A stretch of DNA of 64,000 bases from Ruania halotolerans. GTDB taxonomy: Bacteria; Actinomycetota; Actinomycetes; Actinomycetales; Beutenbergiaceae. The notes under the pieces were generated by a model that searched no databases, was not told the DNA's origin, and saw only the letters and a program-made list of their open reading frames with translations. This document shows, piece by piece, positions 10,475 to 19,752 of this stretch. Within the stretch, counting starts at the first letter, position 1. Each line of letters starts with the position of its first letter. The stretch lies in contig NZ_CP088017.1 of assembly GCF_021049285.1 (NCBI RefSeq), positions 1,375,380 to 1,439,379 of the forward strand. Reading direction: 5' to 3'. Both the position numbers and the translations under genes were made by a program.

Positions 10475-11506
10475 TCAGGCAGGTGGCGCGCCAGTGCTCC
10501 CGCGCTCAGTCAGTTCGGCCCGGACCAAGCGGGTCTCCGAGGTGGCGCCGCCACGCAGCGCAGCGACCGCCATGTCCACAGCGGCAGCGCCGATCGCCTG
10601 GGCCGGTACGTCGATCGAACTGAGCGGCGCGGCCTGCTGCTCGGCGATACTCGGCGGGCACACCGCGATCACGGAGATGTCCTGCGGGACCGTCCAGTGC
10701 CGGTCGCGCAGGACGTCCAGCACGCTGGGCAGCGCCGCCTCGTGATGCACCACGAGCGCCGTAGCCCGATCCGGCCCTTCCAAGACGGGCGCCAAGGCGG
10801 CGGCCACGGAATCTCGCCGGGCGGCGGTGGGGGCGATGCTGAACTGCACCCCGGCAAGGCCGGACTGTTCGCGCAAGCCACGGACCATGCGTTCGGTGAA
10901 GGACATCCGCCGTTCGAAGGTGGTGGTGGGCGGACCCACCATCGCGATCCGGCGGTGCCCCCGGGCCGCCAGGTGCCGGATCGCGAGCCTCCCGGCATTC
11001 TCGAAGTCGAAGTCAACGCAACTCAGGCCATGTGGATCATCCGGCAGACCGATCAGGATGGCCGGCATCTGGGCCCGGGACAGTGCCTCGACGCGCGGGT
11101 CCTCGGCCTGGATGCTCATCGTGATGATCGCGTCCGCCGTAGAGCCGGCCCAGACCCGTTCTGCCGCGCCCGGGTCATCGTCGGTGAGCAGGAGGACGTC
11201 GTAGCCCAGGGCGCGCGCCCTGGGCGCGATCCCGGCCACGAACTGCATGAGGACGTTGACGTCGATGTCCGGGCGCAACGTCTGTGTGCCGGGCAACAGG
11301 GGGAGCGGCACCATCAGGGCGAGCACATTCGTGCGAGCTGACGCCAGGGCACGGGCGCCAGCGTGTGGATGGTAGCCGAGTTCGGCGATGGCGGTCTGCA
11401 CCTTCGTGCGGGTGGCAGCCGAAATGCTGCGCTTGCCGGAGAGGACGTAGGAGACGGTGGACGCGGCCACACCGGCGCGTTTGGCGACGTCTTCGATCGT
11501 GGCCAT
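10475..11506 (-). CDS. LacI-family transcriptional regulator of the glycoside locus
   Basis: A 343-aa repressor. Residues 1-50 form the LacI helix-turn-helix (ATIEDVAKRAGVAASTVSYV, hinge helix starting YHPHAGARALA), followed by a periplasmic-binding-protein-like effector domain (NVLALMVPLPL...). I chose the ATG at 11506 because GAGGAGG lies about 10 nt upstream; an in-frame start 8 codons earlier is possible. It lies between two sugar-degradation transcription units, each with the same operator, so it very likely represses both until an imported oligosaccharide or its product binds. Confidence 0.92.
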   Translation of the reverse strand: MATIEDVAKRAGVAASTVSYVLSGKRSISAATRTKVQTAIAELGYHPHAGARALASARTNVLALMVPLPLLPGTQTLRPDIDVNVLMQFVAGIAPRARALGYDVLLLTDDDPGAAERVWAGSTADAIITMSIQAEDPRVEALSRAQMPAILIGLPDDPHGLSCVDFDFENAGRLAIRHLAARGHRRIAMVGPPTTTFERRMSFTERMVRGLREQSGLAGVQFSIAPTAARRDSVAAALAPVLEGPDRATALVVHHEAALPSVLDVLRDRHWTVPQDISVIAVCPPSIAEQQAAPLSSIDVPAQAIGAAAVDMAVAALRGGATSETRLVRAELTERGSTGAPPA

Positions 11507-11563
11507 CGGTCTTCGTCCTCCTCGGTCCACCAGGGCGCCGCTTTGCGATCAGCGGGACGCCGC

Positions 11564-11587
11564 CCGTACAGTGCAGACCGTACAGTG
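11564..11587 (+). promoter_or_regulatory. Tandem -10-like boxes of the alpha-xylosidase promoter
   Basis: CCGTACAGTG occurs twice (11564-11573 and 11578-11587, 14-bp period). Each contains TACAGT, a good actinobacterial -10 hexamer. Transcription from the second would start inside the operator at 11588-11601, the classical arrangement for repression. Experimental support is lacking. Confidence 0.45.
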
Positions 11588-11601
11588 TTGAAACGCTTCG
11601 A
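11588..11601. promoter_or_regulatory. LacI-type operator between lacI and the alpha-xylosidase gene
   Basis: TTGAAACGCTTCGA matches the site at 10351-10364 at 13 of 14 positions. It lies 59 bp before the alpha-xylosidase start and 81 bp from the divergent lacI start, so it may control both genes. Confidence 0.75.
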
Positions 11602-11660
11602 CGATTGGTGTCGAAAGCGATCCGCTGTCCTCAGTTGGGGATGAGCACGGGAAGGCGACG

Positions 11661-13931
11661 ATGAAGTTCACCGATGGCTATTGGCAGACGATGCCGGGCG
11701 TGGAGATTCTTCGCCCGAGGGCAATCGAGTCGGTGGTGAATAGTGGTGATCACCTGCTGGTGCATGCCTCCACCGCGCCCCTTCGCCACCGAGGGGACAC
11801 GCTGAACCGCCCGATGATCACCATCCGGGTGGATGCACCGGCCGAGGGCGTGATCGGGGTTCGGATCGAGCACTTCACCGGTAGGCGCGAGCATGGCCCA
11901 CGCTTCGCACTCGCCGGCACGGACGCGGGCCCGCAGGTGGATGTGCCGGCGAGCGGACCCGCCACGCTCACCTCGGGCGGCCTGACCGCTCGGGTCGCCA
12001 CCGAAGGGCCTTGGTCGCTGGAACTGGTGCGCACGGACGGCACTGTGCTGACCACGGCGACCGATCGCGGCACCGCCTTCATCGCCACCCCGGAGGGGCC
12101 GTTCGTGCGCGAACAGCACGCACTGGGCATCGGTGAGCACCTGTACGGTCTCGGCGAGCGGTTCGGGCCGCTGGTCAAGAATGGTCAGAGCGTCGATATC
12201 TGGAACGCCGACGGCGGTACCGCGTCCGAGCAGGCCTACAAGAACGTTCCGTTCCACCTGTCCGATCGTGGCTACGGGGTTTTCGTCGACCACCCCGAGC
12301 GGGTCTCATACGAGATCGGCACCGAGGTGGCCTCACGCACCCAGTTCTCGGTGCCGGGGCAACGCCTGCAGTACTACGTGATCGATGGCCCGGATCCGAA
12401 GGATGTGTTGCGCCGCTACACCGCGCTCACCGGCCGGCCCGCACGGGTACCGACGTGGTCCTACGGCCTGTGGCTGTCGACCTCATTCACCACCGACTAT
12501 GACGAGGCCACGGTGACCTCGTTCATCGACGGGATGGCCGAACGTGACCTGCCGCTGTCGGTGTTCCACTTCGACTGCTTCTGGATGCGCCAGTTCCACT
12601 GGAGTGACTTCGTCTGGGATCCGGCGACCTTCCCCGATCCGGAGGGCATGCTGGCCCGTCTGCACGAACGGGGCCTGAAGGTCTGTGTGTGGGTGAATCC
12701 GTACATCGCCCAGCGCTCCCACCTGTTCGCTGAAGCTGCCGAGCAGGGGTTCCTGGTCACCACGCCTGAGGGTGACGTGTGGCAGTGGGACATGTGGCAG
12801 GCAGGGATGGGGCTGGTGGACTTCACCAATCCGCAGGCATGGGAGTGGTTCCAGGACAAGTTGCGGGTGCTGCTGGGCCAGGGCGTGGATGCCTTCAAGA
12901 CCGACTTCGGCGAGCGGATCCCGACCGACGTGGTCTGGCATGACGGCTCCGATCCGCAGCGGATGCACAACTACTACGCCCAGCTCTACAACCAGTGTGT
13001 GTTCGAGCTGCTCGAGGCCGAGCGCGGTGAGGGTGATGCGGTGCTGTTCGCCCGGTCAGCGACGGCCGGTGGGCAGCAGTTCCCCGTGCACTGGGGTGGT
13101 GACTGTGAGTCCACATTCACGGCCATGGCCGAGTCGCTGCGGGGCGGACTGTCGCTGGCAGCTTCCGGGTTTGGGTTCTGGAGTCACGACATCGGCGGTT
13201 TCGAAGGGACGCCCGAGGCGGCGGTGTTCAAACGGTGGGTAGCATTCGGGCTGCTTTCCTCGCACAGCCGGTTGCACGGGTCGAGTTCGTATCGCGTGCC
13301 GTGGGCGTTCGATGAGGAGGCGGTGGCGGTGACCCGTCACTTCACCCACCTCAAGCACCGGCTGATGCCCTACCTCGCGCGTGCCGGTCAGATCGCCTCC
13401 ACCGAGGGGATACCGGTGATGCGGCCGATGGTGGTGGACTTCCCGGACGATCGATCCGTCACGGCAGCCGACACCCAGTACATGCTCGGTGGCGACTTGC
13501 TGGTAGCGCCGGTGTTCGACGAACGGCAGGTGGAGTACTACCTCCCGGAGGGCACCTGGACGCAAGTACCTTCCGGTGAGCGGGTGACCGGTGGCCGATG
13601 GGTGCGCGAGACGCACGGTTTCGACTCGGTGCCGTTACTGGCCCGCCCGGGCAGTGTGATCGCGTTCGGGGCTCGTACGGACCGGCCTGACTACCCCTAT
13701 GCCGACGGTGTGGAGCTGCATGCGTTCGATCTCACCGAGGGCGCCGAGGTGGTGGTGCAGGTCCCCACGCCCGACGGCGGAGCGTGCGCTGCCGAGTTCA
13801 CCGTGCGCCGCCTGGCCGGTCACCTCGAGGCCACCCTGGTGCGGGGCGCCGCGCACGACTGGGCACTGGTGCACCGGGGCGAGCGGCACCGAGCCGACGG
13901 GCCCGTCCTGACCGTGCCGATCGCCGACTGA
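11661..13931 (+). CDS. yicI: Alpha-xylosidase, GH31 family (YicI type)
   Basis: Removes non-reducing alpha-1,6-xylose from isoprimeverose and xyloglucan oligosaccharides. The 756-aa product follows E. coli YicI closely along its whole length: MKFTDGYW start, [36 protein letters not shown] (a YicI subgroup feature), the nucleophile Asp415 in [12 protein letters not shown] and the acid/base Asp481 in [11 protein letters not shown]. No signal peptide, so it is cytoplasmic. The start has GGGAAGG 6-7 nt upstream. First gene of the rightward unit with the GH1 gene, under a LacI-type operator. Confidence 0.92.
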   Translation: MKFTDGYWQTMPGVEILRPRAIESVVNSGDHLLVHASTAPLRHRGDTLNRPMITIRVDAPAEGVIGVRIEHFTGRREHGPRFALAGTDAGPQVDVPASGPATLTSGGLTARVATEGPWSLELVRTDGTVLTTATDRGTAFIATPEGPFVREQHALGIGEHLYGLGERFGPLVKNGQSVDIWNADGGTASEQAYKNVPFHLSDRGYGVFVDHPERVSYEIGTEVASRTQFSVPGQRLQYYVIDGPDPKDVLRRYTALTGRPARVPTWSYGLWLSTSFTTDYDEATVTSFIDGMAERDLPLSVFHFDCFWMRQFHWSDFVWDPATFPDPEGMLARLHERGLKVCVWVNPYIAQRSHLFAEAAEQGFLVTTPEGDVWQWDMWQAGMGLVDFTNPQAWEWFQDKLRVLLGQGVDAFKTDFGERIPTDVVWHDGSDPQRMHNYYAQLYNQCVFELLEAERGEGDAVLFARSATAGGQQFPVHWGGDCESTFTAMAESLRGGLSLAASGFGFWSHDIGGFEGTPEAAVFKRWVAFGLLSSHSRLHGSSSYRVPWAFDEEAVAVTRHFTHLKHRLMPYLARAGQIASTEGIPVMRPMVVDFPDDRSVTAADTQYMLGGDLLVAPVFDERQVEYYLPEGTWTQVPSGERVTGGRWVRETHGFDSVPLLARPGSVIAFGARTDRPDYPYADGVELHAFDLTEGAEVVVQVPTPDGGACAAEFTVRRLAGHLEATLVRGAAHDWALVHRGERHRADGPVLTVPIAD

Positions 13932-13996
13932 TTCGGCCAACCGCTGACTCACTGTCCGGATCACGGACTGACCCGCCGATGCGAAGGAAGCTCACG

Positions 13997-15409
13997 ATGA
14001 CTGCCTTTCCACCCGACTTCGTCTGGGGCTCGGCCACCGCCGCCTACCAGGTCGAAGGTGCCGCCACCGAAGGTGGCCGCGGCCCGTCCATCTGGGATGT
14101 CTTCTCCCACACTGCCGGGACCACGTTGAACGGCCACACCGGGGATGTGGCGATCGATCACTACCACCGCATGCGAGACGACGTGGCGCTGATGACGCAG
14201 CTCGGTCTGCAGGCGTATCGCTTCTCGATCTCCTGGCCCCGGGTCCAGCCCGGCGGGCGCGGAGAGCCGAATGCCGAGGGCCTGGCCTTCTACTCCGGCC
14301 TCGTCGATGCCCTGCTCGAGGCGGGTATCACTCCGGTGGTCACGCTCTACCACTGGGACCTACCCGCCGAACTACAGGAAGACGGTGGCTGGACGAACCG
14401 GGAGACGGCCTCCGCCTTTGCCGACTACGCCCGCATTGTCGCGCGAGCGCTCGGTGATCGGGTGGCGGTCTGGACCACGCTGAACGAGCCCTGGTGTAGC
14501 GCCTTCCTCGGCTACGCCTCAGGTGTGCACGCCCCCGGGGTGACCGATCCGGTCTCCGCACTACGCGCCGCGCACCACCTGAACCTGGCACACGGCATGG
14601 CGGCGGCAGCGATCCGCGCCGAACTCGGGCCGGACACCACGATCGCGGTGTCCCTGAACACGCACGTCACCCGCCCGGCGGACGCGGCCCGCCCTGGCGA
14701 CGTGGACGCTGTGCGGCGACTGGACGCCGTCGGCAATCGGATCTTCCTTGACCCGATGCTGCGCGGACATTACCCGGCCGACCTCCTCGACGATCTCGCG
14801 CACCTCACCGACTTCTCGTTCGTGCAGGAGGGCGATACGGCGCTGATCCATCAGCCGATCGACCTGCTCGGCGTGAACTATTACTGCACCGGCGAGGCGC
14901 GAGAGTTCCGCGGCGGTGCGCGGGCCACCTCCACCGCCCATGGCGACTCGGCGCACAGTCCGTGGGTGGGCGCCGATGACGTGGAGTTCCTCCCGATGTC
15001 CGGACCACAGACGGCGATGGGCTGGAACATCGACCCAGATGGCCTGGTGGAGCTGCTGCACCGGCTGCACGAGGACTATGGGGTGCCGCTCGTCGTCACC
15101 GAGAACGGTGCTGCCTTCGAGGATGTGGTGAGTCCGGGCGGGACCGTGCACGATGCGGACCGGATCGCGTATCTCCATGGCCACATCGAGGCCGTCGGGA
15201 AGGCTCGGGAGGCCGGGGTCGATGTCCGTGGCTACTTCGTCTGGTCACTCTTCGACAATTTCGAGTGGGCCTATGGGTACGAGCGCCGATTCGGGATCGT
15301 GCGGGTCGACTACGAGACGCAGCGGCGCACGCTGAAGGACTCGGCGCACTGGTATGCCCGACTCGTCGCGAGCGGGGAACTGCCGGTGCCGATGCGTCCG
15401 ACGGTGTGA
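13997..15409 (+). CDS. Beta-glucosidase, GH1 family
   Basis: Cytoplasmic retaining beta-glucosidase of 470 aa. Starts with the family signature [15 protein letters not shown]; acid/base Glu164 in TLNEPW and nucleophile Glu369 in VTENGAAF are intact. I chose the ATG at 13997, preceded by GAAGGAAG; a longer open frame overlaps the GH31 gene. It lies 65 nt after the alpha-xylosidase gene and is probably cotranscribed, supplying the beta-glucosidase step after xylose removal. Confidence 0.93.
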   Translation: MTAFPPDFVWGSATAAYQVEGAATEGGRGPSIWDVFSHTAGTTLNGHTGDVAIDHYHRMRDDVALMTQLGLQAYRFSISWPRVQPGGRGEPNAEGLAFYSGLVDALLEAGITPVVTLYHWDLPAELQEDGGWTNRETASAFADYARIVARALGDRVAVWTTLNEPWCSAFLGYASGVHAPGVTDPVSALRAAHHLNLAHGMAAAAIRAELGPDTTIAVSLNTHVTRPADAARPGDVDAVRRLDAVGNRIFLDPMLRGHYPADLLDDLAHLTDFSFVQEGDTALIHQPIDLLGVNYYCTGEAREFRGGARATSTAHGDSAHSPWVGADDVEFLPMSGPQTAMGWNIDPDGLVELLHRLHEDYGVPLVVTENGAAFEDVVSPGGTVHDADRIAYLHGHIEAVGKAREAGVDVRGYFVWSLFDNFEWAYGYERRFGIVRVDYETQRRTLKDSAHWYARLVASGELPVPMRPTV

Positions 15410-15439
15410 GCCAGGGTCCCCGCGGGTGATACTGGGACG

Positions 15440-15748
15440 ATGGTTCGCCCGTCCCGGAAGCGTCGTTACGCCGAGCCCCACCCCGAACTCGACGTCGAGG
15501 CCGTGCTGCGCGGCCGCCCACGCGTGGAGTCCGGGCCCGGTGGTGGGCAGTGGAATGTGCGTGAGGTGGCCGGCTCGCCGGACAAGACCTACCGATGCCC
15601 GGGGTGTGAACAAGAGATCCCTCCGGGTGTGGGGCACGTGGTTGCGTGGGGTGAGGAGCACATCTTCGGCGCCGACGCTGCGCTGGCAGAGCGACGGCAT
15701 TGGCATCGGAGCTGCTGGCGCGCCAGGCACCGGCGTGGGCCCCGCTGA
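15440..15748 (+). CDS. Small conserved actinobacterial protein with CxxC...HxxxC motif
   Basis: A 102-aa basic protein. The segment YRCPGCEQEIPPG followed by HWHRSC looks like a zinc-binding knuckle. Similar proteins are widespread in actinobacteria and are often labelled ATP/GTP-binding without evidence. GATACT ends 6 nt before the ATG, suggesting a leaderless transcript. Function unknown. Confidence 0.7.
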   Translation: MVRPSRKRRYAEPHPELDVEAVLRGRPRVESGPGGGQWNVREVAGSPDKTYRCPGCEQEIPPGVGHVVAWGEEHIFGADAALAERRHWHRSCWRARHRRGPR

Positions 15749-15780
15749 CCGAATATGCTGGGTGCGGGTCGTCGGGTGCG

Positions 15781-17289
15781 CTAGGCAGGGACGTCCCAGG
15801 TGTGCACGGGCTCGTTGGAGTGCATCCCGGCCAGGTAGTGCTGCAGCATCTGGGTGAGCGCGTCGGTGCGGCTGGCGCCGCGTTGCTCGAGGGCAGCAAC
15901 GGTCTGGGTCTGCCACCACGCTCCGTTCCGGCGAAGTTTGCAGCGCGCCTCGATGATCGGCAAGTAGCGGTCGATCACGTGCTGGGAGACACCCCGCCGC
16001 GCCAGACCTTCGGCTGCCAGCGGTAGCAGGTGCCGCAACACCAACTCGTCCCAGGGCACCTCACCGTATCCGGGCCAGTACATCTGGGCCTCGACGCCAT
16101 CGCGGGCGCCTGCGGTGAAGTTGTCATGAGCGGCTGCGAACGAGATGCGTGTCCAGGGTGGTCGCTCTTCGCGGGCGAGCATCTCCAGCGCGCCGTAGTA
16201 GAAGGCGGCGTTGGCGAGGACGTCCACCACAGTGGGGCCGGCGGGGAGCACGCGATTCTCCACCCGGAGATGGGCCTCGCCGTCCACCACGTCGTAGACC
16301 GGGCGGTTCCACCGGTAGACGGTGCCGTTGTGCAACCGCAGCTCCTGCAGGCGCGGCGTCCGCCCCGCCGCCAGCTCTGCCTCGGGATCCTCGTCGGTGC
16401 ACTCGGGCAACAGCGCAGGGAAGTAGCGGACGTTCTCTTCGAACAAATCGAAGATGGAGGTGATCCATCCCTCGCCGAAGAAGACCGGAGGGCGAACACC
16501 CTGATTGCGCAGCTCGGGCGAACGCGTATCGGTAGCCTGCAGGAACAGCTCCGTGCGCGTCTCCGCCCAGAGCTGCTTGCCGAACAGGAACGGTGAATTG
16601 GCGCCGAGGGCGAGCTGCGGTCCGGCGAGCAGTTGGGCGGCGTTCCAGTGCGCGGCGAAGTCGCCGGGGGAGACCTGCAGGTGCAGTTGCACCGAGGTGC
16701 AGGCCGACTCCGGTGCGATCGTGCCGGTGGCCATCCGCAGCGGTTCCGGGCCCGAGATGTCCAGGTCGAGATTCTCGCGGCGAGCGGCGAAGACCGCTTC
16801 CTCCAGCGCTTGATAGCGGGGGTTGGCGCTCATCCAGTTGCCGGTCAGATGCTCTGGGCGCAGTGTCGGCAGAATCCCGATCATTGCGATCGAGGCGCCA
16901 CGGCGTTGGGCGCGTTCGTCGGCGACGTCCAGATGCTGGCGCAACCGCCGCTCCAGATCGAGCATGGCGTCTCCCGGAAGCTCTGCGGGCGGGACGTTCA
17001 ACTCGATGTTGTAGCGGGCCAGTTCAGTCTGGAACGCGGGGTCGGCGATCTCGGCGAGGACCTGCGCGTTCCGCATCGCCGGCTGATACTCGGCGTCGAC
17101 CAGATTAAGTTCGATCTCCAACCCGCTGCGGGAGGGTGCATCGGCGAAGTGGTGCGTGCTGAGCATCCCTTCGAAGACGTCGAGGCAGCGCCGCACCTTC
17201 TCGCGATACCGCTGGCGTTCCTCGCGGGAGAACGTGTGCGTGGTGATCTCATCGCCCATCGCGAGCTCCTCTAGATCGGTGACCGCCAT
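15781..17289 (-). CDS. Glutamate-cysteine ligase-like enzyme (GCS2 family)
   Basis: A 502-aa member of the carboxylate-amine ligase family, which forms gamma-glutamyl amide bonds using ATP. Family features include GLEIELNLVD near the start, YNIELNVPP, the SACTSVQLHLQVSP strand and RVENRVLPAGPTVVD. Two starts are plausible: the ATG at 17289 (GAGGA 7 nt upstream) and the ATG at 17259 (GAGGAG 8 nt upstream). No glutathione synthetase or ergothioneine genes accompany it, so its product and acceptor amine are uncertain. Convergent with the small zinc-motif gene and divergent from the alpha/beta hydrolase across a long inverted repeat. Confidence 0.8.
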   Translation of the reverse strand: MAVTDLEELAMGDEITTHTFSREERQRYREKVRRCLDVFEGMLSTHHFADAPSRSGLEIELNLVDAEYQPAMRNAQVLAEIADPAFQTELARYNIELNVPPAELPGDAMLDLERRLRQHLDVADERAQRRGASIAMIGILPTLRPEHLTGNWMSANPRYQALEEAVFAARRENLDLDISGPEPLRMATGTIAPESACTSVQLHLQVSPGDFAAHWNAAQLLAGPQLALGANSPFLFGKQLWAETRTELFLQATDTRSPELRNQGVRPPVFFGEGWITSIFDLFEENVRYFPALLPECTDEDPEAELAAGRTPRLQELRLHNGTVYRWNRPVYDVVDGEAHLRVENRVLPAGPTVVDVLANAAFYYGALEMLAREERPPWTRISFAAAHDNFTAGARDGVEAQMYWPGYGEVPWDELVLRHLLPLAAEGLARRGVSQHVIDRYLPIIEARCKLRRNGAWWQTQTVAALEQRGASRTDALTQMLQHYLAGMHSNEPVHTWDVPA

Positions 17290-17350
17290 CCGGCGTCCTC
17301 ACATCCCACCATCGAGGCGCCATACCCGCCACACGCTCTGACTCACCCAC

Positions 17351-17425
17351 TGGAATCCACATCCACGAATCGAATCCACCTGCACCCCCGTGTGTGGTGG
17401 ATTCGACTCGCGGAAGTGGATTCGA
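17351..17425. repeat. 29-bp imperfect inverted repeat in a divergent promoter region
   Basis: Arm 17351-17379 matches the reverse complement of 17397-17425 at 25 of 29 positions, around a 17-nt spacer. Within each arm the decamer TCGAATCCAC (or its near copy) occurs twice with a 19-bp period, giving four decamers: 17351, 17370, and inverted at 17397 and 17416. It lies between the divergent GCS2-like and alpha/beta-hydrolase genes. It could be a multi-site operator or a strong RNA hairpin in the hydrolase leader. Confidence 0.75.
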
Positions 17426-17475
17426 TCCGTAGGCTGCGTAGGCACCGCACACCTCATCCGATGGAGGGATCGCTC

Positions 17476-18237
17476 ATGCTGGCGGCAACCTGGTACGGAC
17501 CGGAAGTGACCGAGCCGCTCGTGCTCCTGCACGGGTTCCCGTTCGACTCGCGCATGTGGGAGACCACCGTGGCCGCGATGCCCACGGCAGGGGTACTCAC
17601 CATCGACGCACCAGGGTTCGGCGCTTCCCCAGCGATCGACGGCGGCCTGGAAGACTACGCGGATGCGGTCGCGCAGACGCTCGCCCATCGCGGCGTGCGC
17701 CGTGCCATCGTGGCCGGGCTATCGATGGGTGGCTACACAGCACTGGCGTTCGCCGAGCGGCACCCCGGCCGGCTGGCGGGTATCGGCCTGTTGGACACCA
17801 AAGCAGGCGCCGATCCGGAGCCGGCACGTGAGAACCGGCTCCGCGTGGCCGAGGCGGCCCTAGGGCCGGAAGGCCCGGCGGCGGTGGCGCCGATGATCGA
17901 CGCCCTGATCGCCCCAGATGCCGCCGGCGAGGTGCGTGCCACTGTGACCCGATGGCTCGAGGAGGCACCGCCGTCGGGAATCGCGTGGGCGCAGCGCGCG
18001 ATGGCGGCCCGGCCCGACCGGCTCTCCGCACTCGAGAATCTCCGGGTGCCCGCGCTCGTCCTGCGGGGAAGCGAGGACGCCCTGGCAAGTCGCGTCGACC
18101 ACGAGACGATGGCCCGTGCGCTGGGAACGGACGTGGTGGAAGTCACTGGCGCGGGGCACATGAGCGCCATCGAGACACCCTCTTCGGTGGCCGATGCCTT
18201 GTCAGACCTCACGAATCGGTCCCGGAGCGCCGCCTGA
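17476..18237 (+). CDS. Alpha/beta hydrolase
   Basis: A 253-aa alpha/beta-hydrolase-fold protein. The oxyanion region LLHGFPFDSRMW, the nucleophile elbow GLSMGGY and the C-terminal histidine in VTGAGHMSAIETP give a complete Ser-His-acid triad. No signal peptide. The start at 17476 has GGAGGG 8 nt upstream; an ATG 15 nt earlier is less well spaced. The substrate cannot be told from sequence (esterase, lactonase or epoxide/haloperoxidase-like are all possible). Confidence 0.85.
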   Translation: MLAATWYGPEVTEPLVLLHGFPFDSRMWETTVAAMPTAGVLTIDAPGFGASPAIDGGLEDYADAVAQTLAHRGVRRAIVAGLSMGGYTALAFAERHPGRLAGIGLLDTKAGADPEPARENRLRVAEAALGPEGPAAVAPMIDALIAPDAAGEVRATVTRWLEEAPPSGIAWAQRAMAARPDRLSALENLRVPALVLRGSEDALASRVDHETMARALGTDVVEVTGAGHMSAIETPSSVADALSDLTNRSRSAA

Positions 18238-18393
18238 GGTTGTCACCTGTGTCCGAGTTGTGACCGGACTATGTCAGGACAAACCTTGCGTTCATCCCGA
18301 CATGTCGCCTACTCTCCGAGGTAAACGCTTCCCGTGCCAACGGCGTCGACCCCCGGTGGCTCCCGGCACACTCAACGATGAGAGGTACACCTC
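18238..18393. promoter_or_regulatory. Upstream region of the second sugar ABC operon, with palindromes
   Basis: Contains CGACATGTCG (18298-18307), a perfect 10-bp palindrome; TGTCAGGACA (18274-18283 approximately), with TGTC/GACA arms; and GTAAACGCTTCCC (18321-18333), which shares the AAACGCTTC core with the LacI-type operators at 10351 and 11588. These are candidate operator sites for the operon that starts at 18394. Confidence 0.4.
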
Positions 18394-19683
18394 ATGAATC
18401 CCATTCTTGGTCGTCGACAGGTCCTCGCCGGTGGGCTCGCCTCCGGTGCCGCTGTGGTCGGGCTTTCTGCCTGCAACTCCGGCGGAGGAGACGGTGGAGG
18501 CGGTAACGGCACCGACGTCGGAACGCTGCAGTTCTACCTCTCCGGAGATGCGAACCAGGGCGGCGGGTACGCCCACATGGCAGAGAAGTACACCGAGGAG
18601 ACTGGTGTGCAGATCGAGATCGTCGACGTCGCCAACGACGACCTGCAGACGCGGTTGAGCAATGCTGCCCTCGCCAATGACCTCCCGGCGCTTGCCCGGA
18701 TCGGTGCGGTGGACCCGCAGTGGAAGGACGCCACCCGCGACCTTGCCGAGATCGCCGAGGCCTCCGGCGCCCTGACCGACCTCTCCGTGGTGGACGAGAG
18801 CGGCAAGGTGCTATCCCTACCCAGCGACGTGACCGCCGTCGGGCTGTTCCTGAACAAGTCCCTCTTCGATGAGGCCGGGGAGAGCTACCCGACCTCCGAG
18901 GACGAGATCTGGACCTGGGATGAGTTCGTGGCCACGGTCAAGCGAGTTCAGGAAGCCACCGGCGCCAGCTTCGGCATGGTGATGGACCGGACTTCGCACC
19001 GGCTCAAGTCCTTCCTATACGAGTTCGGCTCGAACGCCTTCATCGCCGACGAGAACGACCAGTACCAGACGAACGAGAACACCAAGCCCGCGCTCGAGTA
19101 CTTCTACGGGCTCAACGACGACTCCTTCATGCCCCGGTCCGTATGGCTCTCCGACGGTGACCCGAACGCGCTGTTCAAGAGTGGTGACGTGGTCTCCTAC
19201 TACTCGGGCTCGTGGCAGATCGCGGACTTTGAGGAGAACATCGCCGACTTCGAGTGGGTCTCGGTCTACCTTCCGGTCCAGCCGGTGCGTGCGACGAACT
19301 ACGGCAACGCAGCGTCGATCGTGGTGTTCGAGGGCGAGCAGTCCGATGCTGCCTACGACTTCATCAACTGGCTGTACCAGAGCGAGAACTACACCGAGCT
19401 CAGCGAGACCTCCGGTTTCCTGCCTGCCGTGGAAGGCGTCGAGATCTCCTACGAGAACAACCAGGAGTTCTTCGACCTCTACAACGCCGAGATCGCCGCA
19501 AGCGACCCGATCGTCGGCGAGGTGAAGGCTCAGGAGCTGCTGTTCCAGGCAGAGGGCATCTTCATCGAGGGTGATCCGGTGCGTGACGAGGTCGTGAAGT
19601 ACCTCAACGATGAGCAGGACGTGGACGCGACCATCGCGAACATCAACGAGCAGCTGACCGCGGCGCTCGCCGCCATCCGCTGA
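18394..19683 (+). CDS. Extracellular sugar-binding lipoprotein (CUT1), second importer
   Basis: A 429-aa solute-binding protein. The signal peptide has twin arginines (GRRQVLAGG) and a lipobox ending in Cys27 (LSAC), followed by a Gly-rich linker, so it may be exported by Tat and lipid-anchored. The mature part has the carbohydrate-binding fold (LQFYLSGDANQGGGYAHMAE...). GAGAGG precedes the ATG. It is followed by two permeases and an unassigned enzyme; the substrate is unknown. Confidence 0.92.
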   Translation: MNPILGRRQVLAGGLASGAAVVGLSACNSGGGDGGGGNGTDVGTLQFYLSGDANQGGGYAHMAEKYTEETGVQIEIVDVANDDLQTRLSNAALANDLPALARIGAVDPQWKDATRDLAEIAEASGALTDLSVVDESGKVLSLPSDVTAVGLFLNKSLFDEAGESYPTSEDEIWTWDEFVATVKRVQEATGASFGMVMDRTSHRLKSFLYEFGSNAFIADENDQYQTNENTKPALEYFYGLNDDSFMPRSVWLSDGDPNALFKSGDVVSYYSGSWQIADFEENIADFEWVSVYLPVQPVRATNYGNAASIVVFEGEQSDAAYDFINWLYQSENYTELSETSGFLPAVEGVEISYENNQEFFDLYNAEIAASDPIVGEVKAQELLFQAEGIFIEGDPVRDEVVKYLNDEQDVDATIANINEQLTAALAAIR

Positions 19684-19689
19684 TCTTCC

Positions 19690-19716
19690 GGCGTGCCCCG
19701 CCCCGCGGGGCACGCC
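19690..19716 (+). terminator. Intercistronic GC hairpin after the binding-protein gene
   Basis: GGCGTGCCCCG (19690-19700) and CGGGGCACGCC (19706-19716) form a perfect 11-bp stem with a 5-nt loop, 6 nt after the stop codon. There is no T-tract. Such stems between a binding protein and its permeases commonly act as a 3' stabiliser or partial terminator, so that binding protein is made in excess. Confidence 0.7.
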
Positions 19717-19752
19717 GTCCGGTTTGTTCTCACCATCGAAGGAGGCGCGCGG

